64,000 bases of DNA from JADGRF01 sp036382515 (GCA_036382515.1 DASVHQ010000009.1:1-64000), one strand, 5' to 3'. Numbered from the stretch's first letter, positions 9,212 to 18,391 are shown. Translations and numbers: made by a program. Notes: generated by a model from the sequence alone, not told the origin.

Positions 9212-10258
9212 ATGCACCCGTCACTGCGCGAGCTACCGTATGCTACCGCCAAATCGCTGAGGACACTCGGAAAAATTCGTGCCGAGCCCGAGGACTTCCG
9301 CGTCGACGAGGTGCCGGCCTACCTACCTACGGGCCTGGGCGAGCACCTGTTCGTGCACTTCGAGAAACGCACGCTAACCACGCGAGATGCCGTGGAACGC
9401 CTGGCAAGAGCGCTGGGTGTGAACCCTCGCGACGCAGGCTTCGCGGGCCTCAAGGACAAGCACGCCGTGACCACGCAGTGGGCAAGCTTCGCCGGTGCAT
9501 CGGCCGAGCTGGCACAGAGCTTGGATCTACCGGGCATCCGTGTGCTTGCGGCAGCCCGCCACGAGAACAAGCTGCGCACCGGCCACCTGCGCGGTAACCG
9601 TTTCCAGCTCCGCATCCGCGGCGAGCAGCTGGATGCGTCCGTAGCACGCACGATCCTCGGCGAGCTCGAACGCATCGGGGCCCCCAACTACTACGGCGAG
9701 CAGCGCTTCGGGATCGAGGACCGCAACCTGACGCGAGCGCGAGCCTGGGTGCTCGAGGGCGGACGCGCGCCACGCGATCGCTTCGAGCGCAAACTGCTCT
9801 TCTCCACCCTCCAGTCGGCCCTCTTCAACGTCTGGCTGGCCGACCGCCTCAACGCCGGCTTGTATGGAAGCGTCGTGCCCGGCGACCTGATGCGCAAAGA
9901 GGACACCGGCGGCATGTTCGTCGCGAGCGACGTAGTCGACGCGACCACACGCATGCTCGCCTGGGAGGTCAGCCCCACCGGCCCCATGTTCGGCGGCAAG
10001 ATGCGCTGGCCCGAGGGTGAGTCCGCGCAGCGCGAGCACGCCGTGCTGCGCGAGGCAGGGATCGCCCTCGACACCCTGTCGGCGCACGCCAAGTACGGCG
10101 AGGGTGCACGCCGCCCCGCCCGCGTGAAACCCGCCGGCTGGCAGGTCGACGAAGAAGCCGATGCGCTCTTGATCAGCTTTGAGCTACCCGCCGGGGCTTA
10201 CGCCACCATGGTGCTGCGCGAGCTCATGAAGCAGGGCCTCGACGGCGCGGAGACTTGA
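9212..10258 (+). CDS. truD: tRNA pseudouridine(13) synthase TruD
   Basis: A 348-residue protein with the TruD signature GFAGLKDKHAVTTQWASF, in which Asp82 is the catalytic aspartate. N-terminal KIRAEPEDFRVDEVP and the middle GHLRGNRFQLRIRG and NYYGEQRFG motifs complete the family pattern. TruD isomerises uridine 13 in the D-arm of tRNA-Glu. Length is the normal one. It is divergent from the serine hydrolase gene (71 nt between starts). Confidence 0.95.
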   Translation: MHPSLRELPYATAKSLRTLGKIRAEPEDFRVDEVPAYLPTGLGEHLFVHFEKRTLTTRDAVERLARALGVNPRDAGFAGLKDKHAVTTQWASFAGASAELAQSLDLPGIRVLAAARHENKLRTGHLRGNRFQLRIRGEQLDASVARTILGELERIGAPNYYGEQRFGIEDRNLTRARAWVLEGGRAPRDRFERKLLFSTLQSALFNVWLADRLNAGLYGSVVPGDLMRKEDTGGMFVASDVVDATTRMLAWEVSPTGPMFGGKMRWPEGESAQREHAVLREAGIALDTLSAHAKYGEGARRPARVKPAGWQVDEEADALLISFELPAGAYATMVLRELMKQGLDGAET

Positions 10259-10381
10259 CCACCATCCCCTCGTAACCACGATCGTTTGCAGCGCAGCGCG
10301 CTGCGCACCGCAGCACGCTTGCCCTGCGCCAGTCCCTTGCGTACCGTGTGCTGCCTCGCACCCGAATCGGCCGGAGTCTCG

Positions 10382-11041
10382 ATGAACATTCAGGAACGGT
10401 TAACTGCCTTCGCCATGCTCGGCGCCACGTGGGTCATGTGGTTGCTGGTGCTGTTGTCGGTGCTCAGCATCGCGATCATGTTGGAGCGCGCGTACTTCCT
10501 GCTCTCCACGCGCGACGACATCGACAGCCTGCGCAGGGACTTGGTCGACCACCTGCGGCGCGGCGATCTCGCCGGTGCGAAGAAGCGTCTGCAGAGCTCG
10601 CCCTCGTTCGAAGCCAGCCTCGCCATGGCGGGGCTCGACTCGGCGGCCGACGGCGCAGCCTCGGCCAGCGAGCGCATGTCCGGCGAAGAGAAGCTCGCCC
10701 GGCTCTTGATGGAACGTAACCTCGTGTTCCTCGGCACCGTCGGCAACAACGCGCCGTTCCTGGGCCTGCTCGGCACCGTCATCGGCATCATTCGTTCGTT
10801 CCACAGCCTCGACCAGAGTCAGGGCAAGGTCACCGCGGGCTTGATGGCCGACATCGGCGAGGCGCTCGTCGCCACGGCCATCGGCATCCTCGTCGCGTTG
10901 CCCGCCGTCGCGGCCTTCAATTACATCCAGCGCATCATCAAGGCGCGCCTGTCACGGGGCGGCGCCCTGGGCAGCGAGGTGATCGCTCACCTGCTCGCCG
11001 AGAAGCAACCCGGCGCGACCAGCGCCGCCGCGGCCGAGTAA
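10382..11041 (+). CDS. exbB: MotA/TolQ/ExbB proton-channel protein
   Basis: A 219-residue membrane protein starting MNIQERLTAFAMLGATW. Three membrane segments are visible: about residues 12-35 (WVMWLLVLLSVLSIAIML), 120-145 (FLGTVGNNAPFLGLLGTVIG) and 165-190 (ALVATAIGILVALPAVAAF). The glycine-rich NAPFLGLLGTVIGII motif is the ExbB/TolQ hallmark. It forms a proton-driven complex with the ExbD-like protein encoded 4 nt downstream. ExbB is favoured over TolQ because a TonB-like gene follows and no Pal/TolB is nearby. Confidence 0.88.
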   Translation: MNIQERLTAFAMLGATWVMWLLVLLSVLSIAIMLERAYFLLSTRDDIDSLRRDLVDHLRRGDLAGAKKRLQSSPSFEASLAMAGLDSAADGAASASERMSGEEKLARLLMERNLVFLGTVGNNAPFLGLLGTVIGIIRSFHSLDQSQGKVTAGLMADIGEALVATAIGILVALPAVAAFNYIQRIIKARLSRGGALGSEVIAHLLAEKQPGATSAAAAE

Positions 11042-11045
11042 GCCG

Positions 11046-11474
11046 ATGGCAGGTACCGGCAAATCTGGTGGGGACGACGAAGAGATCATCTCGGCCATCA
11101 ACGTCACGCCGCTGGTCGACATCGTGCTGGTGTTGCTGATCGTGCTGATGGTCACGTCGAGCTACCTGGTCAGCAAGTCGATCAGCGTCGAGCTGCCCAA
11201 GGCCGCGACGGGCGAGGCCTCGAACCCAACCCTCTCCATCTCCCTGGACGTCGATGGCAAACTCTACCTCGACGGCCAGGGGATCGAACAAGATGCCCTG
11301 CAAGCCAAGATCCGCGGCGCATACACGGCCGACCACGACGTGAAGGCCATTATCTCCGCCGACGGCCGCGTCAAGCACATGCAGGTGGTCGCGATCATCG
11401 ACCTACTGCGGCAAGAGAAGATCACGAAGTTCGCGATCAACACGAGCCCGCTCGAAGTGAAGAAGGCGAAGTAG
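11046..11474 (+). CDS. exbD: ExbD/TolR-family biopolymer transport protein
   Basis: A 142-residue single-pass inner-membrane protein. The membrane helix at residues 17-38 carries the essential aspartate in NVTPLVDIVLVLLIVLMVTS, the proton-binding residue of ExbD/TolR. The periplasmic domain contains the usual ADGRVKHMQVVAIIDLLRQ segment. It starts 4 nt after exbB and is followed after 63 nt by tonB, making a three-gene energy-transduction operon. Confidence 0.9.
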   Translation: MAGTGKSGGDDEEIISAINVTPLVDIVLVLLIVLMVTSSYLVSKSISVELPKAATGEASNPTLSISLDVDGKLYLDGQGIEQDALQAKIRGAYTADHDVKAIISADGRVKHMQVVAIIDLLRQEKITKFAINTSPLEVKKAK

Positions 11475-11537
11475 CGCGCACTACGCGGGCAGCGACGGCA
11501 GTTTCGAGTCGGGGGCACGACGCCCCGCACGTGCAAG

Positions 11538-12404
11538 GTGACGAGGCAAGGCTTGGCGGTACCGGAAGTCATCGTAGCTGCGACGGCGCCACGGCGGCAG
11601 TTCTCGCTTCGTCCGGTCGGGCGCGCGACCTTCGACCGCACCGCGTCGGCCCGCACGTTCAGCCTGATGTGCATCAGCCTTGGCGCGCACATGACGATCG
11701 TCGGCGTGCTCGGTTTCATGCCGACGGCGGCGAAGGTCTTCGCGCGCCAACCGATCGAGATCGAGGTCGTGCCACCACCCAAGGTCGAGCCACCCCCGCC
11801 GCCCCCGCCGGAGAAGCCCCCGGAACCGGAAGCCGCACGTCCGCGGCCGGCACCCAAGCCGGCAGCGCCCAAGCTCACCGATCCCGAACCGCCCAAGCCT
11901 GCAGCGCCGCCGCCGGCGGCGGCCGAAGCTCCCGTGGACTTCACCGGTGTCACGCTCACCGCCGACGGCAACAGTACCTGGGCCAGCGCGGTCGGTAACG
12001 GCAAGGCACTCACGGGTCCCGCGCCGCGCGTGGCGGCCGTGACCGGGCGCGATCGTGCTGGTGCAGCCGACGGCGTCGTGGGCGGGGGCCCAGCGCTCGT
12101 CAACGAAGCTTCTCTCTCACGCAAGCCGGTGCCACCGACCGGCATGGATCAGCTACTCGAGAAGAACTACCCGCCCCGCGCACGTGCTCAAGGCGTCTCG
12201 GGCACCGCGCTCTTGGCGGTGCGCATCGGCGCCGATGGTCGCGTCGGCGAGCTACGGATCATCCGCGAGACCAGCGATTACGGTTTCGGCGACGCCTGCA
12301 TCAAGACGCTGCGCGGCAGCCGCTGGCAGGCGCCGCTCGATCGCCGCGGCAATCCCGTCGCGACCGACATCCGCTATTCGTGCGACTTCGAGGTTGGTTA
12401 CTAG
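11538..12404 (+). CDS. tonB: TonB-family energy transducer
   Basis: A 288-residue protein with a single N-terminal membrane anchor (about residues 40-60, SLMCISLGAHMTIVGVLGF), a proline-rich periplasmic stalk (VEPPPPPPPEKPPEPE) and a C-terminal TonB domain beginning with LLEKNYPPRARAQGVSGTAL and ending VATDIRYSCDFEVGY. The stalk is followed by an unusual linker of about 70 residues. It would couple the ExbB/ExbD proton motor to outer-membrane receptors. No TonB-dependent receptor lies nearby; the next gene is a TSP3-repeat outer-membrane protein. Confidence 0.88.
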   Translation: MTRQGLAVPEVIVAATAPRRQFSLRPVGRATFDRTASARTFSLMCISLGAHMTIVGVLGFMPTAAKVFARQPIEIEVVPPPKVEPPPPPPPEKPPEPEAARPRPAPKPAAPKLTDPEPPKPAAPPPAAAEAPVDFTGVTLTADGNSTWASAVGNGKALTGPAPRVAAVTGRDRAGAADGVVGGGPALVNEASLSRKPVPPTGMDQLLEKNYPPRARAQGVSGTALLAVRIGADGRVGELRIIRETSDYGFGDACIKTLRGSRWQAPLDRRGNPVATDIRYSCDFEVGY

Positions 12405-12579
12405 AGCGAGGTGTGCGCTACACCGGCTCTGCCCGGTCCAAAGGTGCCCGTTTTTCGTACCTGCTCACGCGCCCCAGCGTCATCGGGTTTGCATTGCCAG
12501 GCTGGGTCAGTCGATGCCATAGTCGGCCCCGACGCGTTCCATAAGATGTGGGGATTGTCGCTAGCGTCGGGAGAGACGG

Positions 12580-14217
12580 ATGCGCGGAAGTGTTTGCTTC
12601 CTGTTGACGGGAATCGTGCTGGGTCTGTGGCTGGGGGCAGTCGCGCCCGGCTACGCCCAAGGCATCCCGAAAGAGCAATTCCCCGCCAACAAGTTCGTCC
12701 CCGCGATTGGCGCCGGCAACTACGTGCAAGTCGACGGCGCGCTCGTCGGCGGGCACATGACCCCCAGCCTCGAGCTGCTCTTCGACTACGGCTACCGACC
12801 GTTCGTGCTCTACACCGCGAGCTGTCCAGGCGGGAACACGTCGAAGTGCAACCTGCAGAACTCGCAGGTCGACATCGTCAAGCACCAGCTGACGGCCAAC
12901 ATCGCCGGCACCCTCACGCTGTGGCATCGCTTGCAGGCCGGCGTGATCGTGCCCGTGCTCTACACGAGCGGTGACAGCTTCGCCGCGAGCACCGGGCCCG
13001 GCTACTCGGTTCCCTACGTCGATATCCGCGGCGGCACGGCCTTCTCGCTCGGCGATCCACGCTTGCTCGCGAAAGTCCGACTGCTCGGCGAAGGCGGCCA
13101 GGGCTTCTTGCTCGCGGGTGTTGCGTCGATCGTCGCGCCCATCGGCAACTCGATCGCCAAGGGCCACAACGTCGGCTACGACGGCCTCGCTGGTGACATC
13201 CACTTCGCGGCCGAGTACCGCACCGGCAGGCTGCGCTTCGCCGGCAACGTCGGCACGAACATCGCCCCGCCGCGTCAGATGCTCTCGACCAAGAGCGGCT
13301 CCGAGATGACCTATGGCGTAGCCGGTGGGCTCGACGTCACCTCGTTGCTCGCAGTGGTGACGGAGCTCGTCGGCTCGACACGCTTCACCTCGCAGCTCGA
13401 CGAGAACCCGATGGAGTGGCGCCTTGCGGGCAAGCTGACGCAAGGCGACTTCGTCATCCAGCTCGGCGGCGGCGCAGGACTGGTCGCCGGCGTCGGGATC
13501 CCAAACTTCCGCGTCATCGCTGGCCTTGCGTACCAGCCTGCCGGCCTCGACAGCGACGACGACGGCGTGGGCGACAACACCGACGCCTGCCCTGGCGAAA
13601 AAGAAGACAAGGACGGCTACCTCGACGACGACGGCTGCCCCGACTACGACAACGACGGGGACGGCATCCCGGACGCTCAAGACAAGTGTCCGAACGATCC
13701 GGAGGATCCGGACGGCTTCCAGGATCAAGACGGCTGCCCCGATCGCGACAACGACAACGACGGCATCCAGGACGGCTACGACTCCTGTCCCGACCAGGCC
13801 GAAGACAAAGACGGCGACCGCGACGACGACGGCTGCCCCGACAACGATCGTGATCGCGACGGTGTCGAGGACGACAAGGACAAGTGCCCGAACGAGCCCG
13901 AAGACACCGACGGCTTCGGTGACGAAGACGGCTGTCCTGAAGTCGACTTCGACGGCGACGGCATCCCGGATGATCAAGACCAGTGTCCGGATCAGGCCGA
14001 AGACAAGAACGGCGTAGAGGACGACGACGGCTGTCCCGAGACGCCGACCGCCCCTGTGACCGCACCGCCCGCAGCCAAGACTGCAGCGCCGGCTGCGAAG
14101 AACGGTGCGAGCGCAGCCAAACCCGCGCCCGTTACGGCCCCGAAGGCAGCGCCGCCCGCTGCCATCCCGCCTCCGCCTCCGGCAAGCTCGGACAAGCCCA
14201 AACCCAAGTCCAAGTAG
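12580..14217 (+). CDS. Outer-membrane beta-barrel protein with five thrombospondin type-3 repeats
   Basis: A 545-residue secreted protein (signal peptide about residues 1-27, ending GYAQG). Residues about 30-320 look like a beta-barrel of OmpA type (alternating aromatic/glycine strands such as YVQVDGALVGGHMTPSLELL). Residues about 323-487 are five roughly 33-residue calcium-binding TSP3 repeats of the form DxDxDGxxDxxDxCPxxxED. The family usually ends in a peptidoglycan-binding OmpA domain, but here the chain ends in an Ala/Pro/Lys-rich tail (about 58 residues). A GGGAGAGACGG Shine-Dalgarno precedes the ATG. It may be functionally linked to the TonB operon upstream. Confidence 0.8.
   Translation: MRGSVCFLLTGIVLGLWLGAVAPGYAQGIPKEQFPANKFVPAIGAGNYVQVDGALVGGHMTPSLELLFDYGYRPFVLYTASCPGGNTSKCNLQNSQVDIVKHQLTANIAGTLTLWHRLQAGVIVPVLYTSGDSFAASTGPGYSVPYVDIRGGTAFSLGDPRLLAKVRLLGEGGQGFLLAGVASIVAPIGNSIAKGHNVGYDGLAGDIHFAAEYRTGRLRFAGNVGTNIAPPRQMLSTKSGSEMTYGVAGGLDVTSLLAVVTELVGSTRFTSQLDENPMEWRLAGKLTQGDFVIQLGGGAGLVAGVGIPNFRVIAGLAYQPAGLDSDDDGVGDNTDACPGEKEDKDGYLDDDGCPDYDNDGDGIPDAQDKCPNDPEDPDGFQDQDGCPDRDNDNDGIQDGYDSCPDQAEDKDGDRDDDGCPDNDRDRDGVEDDKDKCPNEPEDTDGFGDEDGCPEVDFDGDGIPDDQDQCPDQAEDKNGVEDDDGCPETPTAPVTAPPAAKTAAPAAKNGASAAKPAPVTAPKAAPPAAIPPPPPASSDKPKPKSK
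13549..14040 (+). repeat. Five tandem TSP3 repeats (about 99 bp each) inside the outer-membrane protein gene
   Basis: The DNA repeats a unit of about 33 codons five times, each with the skeleton GACNNNGACGACGGC...TGCCC. The encoded Asp/Cys spacing is regular (DACP, DKCP, DSCP, DKCP, DQCP, each followed about 15 residues later by DGCP). TSP3 repeats bind calcium in known proteins. Copy-number change by recombination is possible because the units are alike at DNA level. Confidence 0.8.
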
Positions 14218-14294
14218 CCCGACGGCGCATGGCGCCGGGGCACGAGCACCGACGTTTTTTTGACGGCAGCCGCGGGCGACGCTTAGCTCGTAGC

Positions 14295-14960
14295 ATGCGC
14301 CAGCTTTCTCGTACGACGCTTCAGGTGATCTCCACGCTCGTGGCGCTAGCCTCCGCGGGTTGCGCGAAACAGTCCGCCTCCGGCGAGCTCGTCGGCGCGT
14401 ACGCGGTGCGCGGCCAGCTGATCGACAACACCTGCGGCCAGGCGGCCCTGCCCTCCAAGAACCTGCTCAGCTACACGGTCGAGCTACGCAACGACAACGG
14501 TGCGGCGACGTGGCTTGCCCAGAAGCAAAGCTCCGCCTCGGGATCGCTCGGCAGCGGCGGCGACTTCCATTTCGAAACACAGCAAGAGCAGGACATGGGC
14601 ACGACTGTCCAGGTGCGCCAAAACCTGCAACCCGGCGACTTGCTCACGGCGGGCCCCAATCCAGACCTGATCCAGCGACACTGCATCCTCATCACCGACG
14701 ATGCGCTGTCGGGCGTGGTCAACAAGCGCTTGCCGAGTCGGCTGGACGGCAGCGTCGGCAACACGCTGGTCACCGCCGCAGGCAGCGACGCTGGCGCCAC
14801 CTCGACGAGCGCCGACCTCACCGGTGACGAGACCGTTCAGATCATGGTCGCCACCGGAGCCGACTGCACTGCAGCCCTCGCCGTTCAAGGCGGGCCGTAC
14901 ACGATCCTGCCGTGCGGCCTTCACTACAAGCTCGAAGGCACGCTGCAGCCGGCGCAGTGA
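14295..14960 (+). CDS. Putative lipoprotein of unknown function
   Basis: A 221-residue protein starting MRQLSRTTLQVISTLVALAS with a lipobox ending SAGC (Cys24). The rest is a soluble, probably beta-rich domain with Cys residues at CGQAALP, HCILIT, DCTAAL and LPCGLHY, which may form two disulfides. I do not recognise a family. Similar small secreted proteins with this layout are common in Myxococcota. Convergent with the methyltransferase gene. Confidence 0.7.
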   Translation: MRQLSRTTLQVISTLVALASAGCAKQSASGELVGAYAVRGQLIDNTCGQAALPSKNLLSYTVELRNDNGAATWLAQKQSSASGSLGSGGDFHFETQQEQDMGTTVQVRQNLQPGDLLTAGPNPDLIQRHCILITDDALSGVVNKRLPSRLDGSVGNTLVTAAGSDAGATSTSADLTGDETVQIMVATGADCTAALAVQGGPYTILPCGLHYKLEGTLQPAQ

Positions 14961-15009
14961 GTCGCAAAAGCGCGGAGTCGAGCGACGCGAGCGCGCTCTG
15001 CCGTACCGC

Positions 15010-17145
15010 TCACGCGCTGGGCGGTCTGGGCAGCTCGCCGGTGCTCGGCTCGCCCTCGCCGCGAGATCCCTGACCGTTCTGGCTCTTCGCCGCGCGCCGC
15101 TCGCCGAGCAACATCATCCGCATGGAGTGCGATCCGAAGAACACCCCGCGCGTGGCTTCCTGGCCGCTGACCTCCTTCACCCAGAACGCCGCCTGCTGCA
15201 TCATCTGACCGAGTTCGTGCAGCGAGTAGAGGCGAATCGAGTACTCGGCTTCGCTCTGCCGACCGTCGTCACGCATCATGGTGAGCTCCACCGTGAGGCG
15301 TGACGTGAAGTAGTTGAAGTCGCTCTCCTCCATCACCACGCAGCCGTCGCCCTCGAACCACACCAGGTTGGGCTGCGAACGAATCACGTAGTCGCGGTTG
15401 ACCACGTCGAGCAGCAATCGACCGCCGGGCTTGAGCGCCTGGCTCAAGCGCATCAGCACGTCTCGATTGGTGTCGTCGTCGAAGAAACCGAAGGTCGTGC
15501 CGACGCAGATCACCGCGTCGAACATGCTGCTGAAGGCGATCTCGCGCACGTCGGCGTGCATGAAGTTGATGCGCAGGCCCTCCTGCTGTGCGTCCTCGGC
15601 TGCGCGCGTGATCATGGGCAGCGAGAGATCCAGGCCGACCACGAGGTAGCCGCGGCGCGCGAGCTCGAGCGAGTGCAGGCCCAGGCCACAACCCACATCG
15701 AGCACCGCGTCACCCTTGTTGAGGCCGAGGCTCTGCTCGAGGAAGTCGACTTGCTTGGCGATCTGCGCGGACTCGGGCCGGCGCACACTGTGCAAGTAGT
15801 CGTCGGAGAAGAAGTCTTCCCACCAGTAGCGGCGCTTGGGCTGAGCCTTCGGTGCGCTTTTCTTGGGCGCAGCTGGCGGCGGCGGCGGCTTGGCGGCGAC
15901 GGAGGTGGTTGGCCCAGCGAACTGCGTCTGGGGCTTGGCAGCCGCCGAGCTTGCGGCCGAGGTCTGCTGTGCCGGAGGTGCCGGCAGCGCAGGCTTCTTG
16001 GGCAGCGACTTGCTCGATGCGTCTGGCGGTGGCGGTGGTGGAACCTTCGACGGGCGCACCCCTGGCTCCGCCGCACGCACCGCGGCGGCAGCTCCGGGAA
16101 GCAAGCCCGACGGAATCTCCAGCTTGCCCGGAGAGTCATCGCCGTCGTCGATGTCGACGAACGTCTCGATCTCGTCGTGCTCCGCAACGGGCGGCGGCTG
16201 CTGACTGGTCCGCCGCACCTGCACGACAGCACGCTCCGGCGAGCGCATGGCCGCAGGCGGATCGCTGATCATCCTGGTCCGCGTCACGACCACCGACGGG
16301 ACGAGCTCCTGCGGGGCCGGCTCCTCGACGATCTGGATACTGGGGTCGGTGTCCACGTCGACTTCGTCGGAGACCGGCGGTGTGTCGAGCGAAGTCACAC
16401 GACCGGCGGCAAGCGCCACCTCGCGCGGGATCTCGACGCGAGGTCGTGGGCGCTCGTCGGGCTCGGCCGGCGGCTCTTGAGCCGCCTTCGGGCGATCGCT
16501 CAGTCCGGATGGCGCGAGCTCAGCCAGCTTGATCTGCGGGTTCGTCGTGGCCTCGATCTCTGGGTCCTCCGCACGCCGCGGGATGCCCGAGGGCCGCTCG
16601 CTCGGCGCGGAGGCCGGGTTCGTGATGGGGGGTTCGCTCGAGGCCGAAGGCTCGCTCGAGGCGGCCGCGGCAAGCGCTGCCAGGGATGGTTCGCCGACGG
16701 CTTGCGTGCCCAGCAAGTCGGCCGCAGCTGGCGGCGGCTTCGACGGACCGGCTGGCGGTGGTGCGGACGCACGGACCGCCGCCGTCAACTGCGGTGGCAT
16801 CACCGAGATGCGAGCTGCAGCCGTCAGTGGTGGCACGTGCTCCGCCGCGCGTGGCGGCGGCAATAGCCCAGGCGCCGCCTCGCGCGGCAGCGCCTGTGTC
16901 ACGCCTGACGGGGGCTCGTCCACGTCGAGCTCGAGATCGACGTCGATCATGTCTGCCGATGGACGCTCACCCGACACACCGGCCTCCTCGACTTCGTACT
17001 CCTCGCCGTCGTGCGCTTCGTCGTCTTCTGCGGGCACACTCTGGCGTGGCACGTCGTCCCCGGGCACGCGAATCGAACGGCGAGTAAGCCGGCGCGTCGT
17101 CTTGCGGCGCCGCCCTAGCTTCCTGGTGCCGAGGTCGTCGCTCAT
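15010..17145 (-). CDS. SAM-dependent methyltransferase with a 440-residue disordered N-terminal extension
   Basis: A 711-residue protein. The C-terminal 270 residues are a class I methyltransferase: motif I is VLDVGCGLGLHSLELA, the acidic ribose-binding residue lies in VVGLDLSLPM, and later motifs are FMHADVREIAF and LKPGGRLLLDVVNRD. It is preceded by RYWWEDFFSDDYLHSV. The first 440 residues are low-complexity (Pro, Ala, Glu, Ser) with a strongly basic start (RKLGRRRKTTRRLTRRS) and an acidic stretch. Nothing else in this N-terminal part is recognised. The start codon overlaps the psd stop codon by 4 nt (ATGA), so it is the second gene of a psd operon. Substrate unknown; a lipid or small molecule is possible given psd. 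Confidence 0.75.
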   Translation of the reverse strand: MSDDLGTRKLGRRRKTTRRLTRRSIRVPGDDVPRQSVPAEDDEAHDGEEYEVEEAGVSGERPSADMIDVDLELDVDEPPSGVTQALPREAAPGLLPPPRAAEHVPPLTAAARISVMPPQLTAAVRASAPPPAGPSKPPPAAADLLGTQAVGEPSLAALAAAASSEPSASSEPPITNPASAPSERPSGIPRRAEDPEIEATTNPQIKLAELAPSGLSDRPKAAQEPPAEPDERPRPRVEIPREVALAAGRVTSLDTPPVSDEVDVDTDPSIQIVEEPAPQELVPSVVVTRTRMISDPPAAMRSPERAVVQVRRTSQQPPPVAEHDEIETFVDIDDGDDSPGKLEIPSGLLPGAAAAVRAAEPGVRPSKVPPPPPPDASSKSLPKKPALPAPPAQQTSAASSAAAKPQTQFAGPTTSVAAKPPPPPAAPKKSAPKAQPKRRYWWEDFFSDDYLHSVRRPESAQIAKQVDFLEQSLGLNKGDAVLDVGCGLGLHSLELARRGYLVVGLDLSLPMITRAAEDAQQEGLRINFMHADVREIAFSSMFDAVICVGTTFGFFDDDTNRDVLMRLSQALKPGGRLLLDVVNRDYVIRSQPNLVWFEGDGCVVMEESDFNYFTSRLTVELTMMRDDGRQSEAEYSIRLYSLHELGQMMQQAAFWVKEVSGQEATRGVFFGSHSMRMMLLGERRAAKSQNGQGSRGEGEPSTGELPRPPSA

Positions 17146-18026
17146 CCCCGGCTCTTGCTCCGCACAGCTTGCTTGCGCAGCAATGCCTCGCCACAGCGCA
17201 CACTCTCACCAGCTCGCTTGACGAAGCCGAGCCCACTGCCAGGCCCGGCGAAGATGATCGCCGTGGACCCCAGATGGAACGCGCCGAGCTCATCCCCACG
17301 CACCAGACGCGGAGCGTCACGCTCCGTGTAGACGACCTCGCCGCAGCTGCGACCATCGTTGGTCACCAGCCGCTCGTTGAAGCTCACGCTGATCCTGCCG
17401 ACGCCGATCGCGCCCACCATGACAGTGGCCACGGGGCCGTGGACCGGGCTCTCTTGCTCGATCACGACGCGCTCGTTGCGCGCGAACAGCCGCGGGATAT
17501 GACGCACGCCGATGTCGTTCACGGGAAACAGCGTGCCCGGCACGTGCCGCGCGTAGCGCACGCGCCCGTCGACCGGTGCGTGCACCCGGTGGTAGTCGCG
17601 GGGCGACAGGTACACCACCGCAAAGATGCCGCCCGCATACAGGCTCGCCGCACGCTCGTCGCCGAGCAGCTCACCGACGCTGTAGCTGCGCCCCTTGACC
17701 CGCAAGGTCGAGCCGAGCTCGATGGGCCCGAGGTCCTCGAGCCGACCGTCGGCCGGCGAAACCAAGGCCTCCGGGTCGACGTCCAGCGGGCGTGCCCCGG
17801 GCTTCAGCTTGCGCGTGAAGAAAGCGTCGAACGAATCGTAACCGCTCGCCGGCACCTCGCACTCGGAGAGATCGACGCCGTAGGCGCGGCAGTAAGCTCG
17901 AATGGCGACACGCAAAACGGACGCCGGCGCCTCGATCCGGGCCATCTTGCCGAGAGCCCGGCTCAACCCCTTCCTGGGCAAGACCTTGAGCGAGGTGGCG
18001 GCGACGCGAGAAGGGCTGATGAGCAT
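17142..18026 (-). CDS. psd: Phosphatidylserine decarboxylase
   Basis: The chosen ATG (MLISPSRVAATSLKVLPRKG) gives 294 residues and matches where family members begin; an ATG at 18083 would add 19 residues but falls at the predicted transcription start. Family motifs are FFTRKLKPGARP, VSPADGRLEDLG, YHRVHAPVDG and the self-cleavage site FHLGSTAIIF, where the Ser of LGST becomes the pyruvoyl group. The enzyme makes phosphatidylethanolamine at the inner membrane. It overlaps the downstream methyltransferase gene by 4 nt. Confidence 0.92.
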   Translation of the reverse strand: MLISPSRVAATSLKVLPRKGLSRALGKMARIEAPASVLRVAIRAYCRAYGVDLSECEVPASGYDSFDAFFTRKLKPGARPLDVDPEALVSPADGRLEDLGPIELGSTLRVKGRSYSVGELLGDERAASLYAGGIFAVVYLSPRDYHRVHAPVDGRVRYARHVPGTLFPVNDIGVRHIPRLFARNERVVIEQESPVHGPVATVMVGAIGVGRISVSFNERLVTNDGRSCGEVVYTERDAPRLVRGDELGAFHLGSTAIIFAGPGSGLGFVKRAGESVRCGEALLRKQAVRSKSRG

Positions 18027-18089
18027 GACGCGGGATACGGCCGCCCCCGACGGGACTTTCGACGGCCCCAAAACATGGGGCATCTTGGG

Positions 18090-18118
18090 ATGCTAGCGAC
18101 ACCCATCGAACCCGTCAA
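18090..18118 (-). promoter_or_regulatory. Sigma-70-like promoter of the psd-methyltransferase operon
   Basis: On the minus strand TTGACG (18118-18113) and TAGCAT (18095-18090) are separated by exactly 17 nt. They match the -35 and -10 consensus at 5/6 and 4/6 positions. Initiation would fall near 18083, leaving a leader of about 57 nt before the chosen psd start. Prediction by eye only. Confidence 0.5.
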
Positions 18119-18360
18119 ACAGTGTCGGACACGAGCACCCTCCACCGGCACGGCATGGCGCCCGACGAGCAACATGACTCTACGTCAGCGGGATTGCTGG
18201 CCAGCAGGTCCGCGCCGCCGGACAACCGAGCGACCGACCTTGGCTCCGCAAAGCCGAGGCCAGGGGCTCCGGCCCCGCCGGCGTGCTCTCAGTCCCATAC
18301 CGGCCCATGGGGGCGGCACGGAGCAGGAGCCACGGCTGCGTGAGCCCGGAAGAAAGCCAC
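18119..18360. other. Intergenic region between psd and glnII, no gene seen
   Basis: Most of the 336-nt gap 18084-18419 has no coding pattern on either strand. It holds the psd promoter at one end and the glnII terminator hairpin at the other. Short open frames here lack homology and start signals. Confidence 0.6.
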
Positions 18361-18391
18361 GGCCCTCGACTCCGTCTCCGGAGTGAGGGCC
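18361..18391 (-). terminator. Rho-independent terminator of the glnK-glnII operon
   Basis: GGCCCTCGACTCCG pairs with CGGAGTGAGGGCC (13 bp with one bulged G, 4-nt loop), 28 nt beyond the glnII stop codon. On the minus strand it is followed by GGCCCGTGGCTTTCTTCC-like pyrimidine-rich sequence rather than a clean U-tract, so efficiency is uncertain. Confidence 0.55.

Noticed and set aside
15398..16866. Long plus-strand frames opposite the methyltransferase
   Set aside because: They are Arg/Ser-rich shadows of the minus-strand gene without start signals or motifs.
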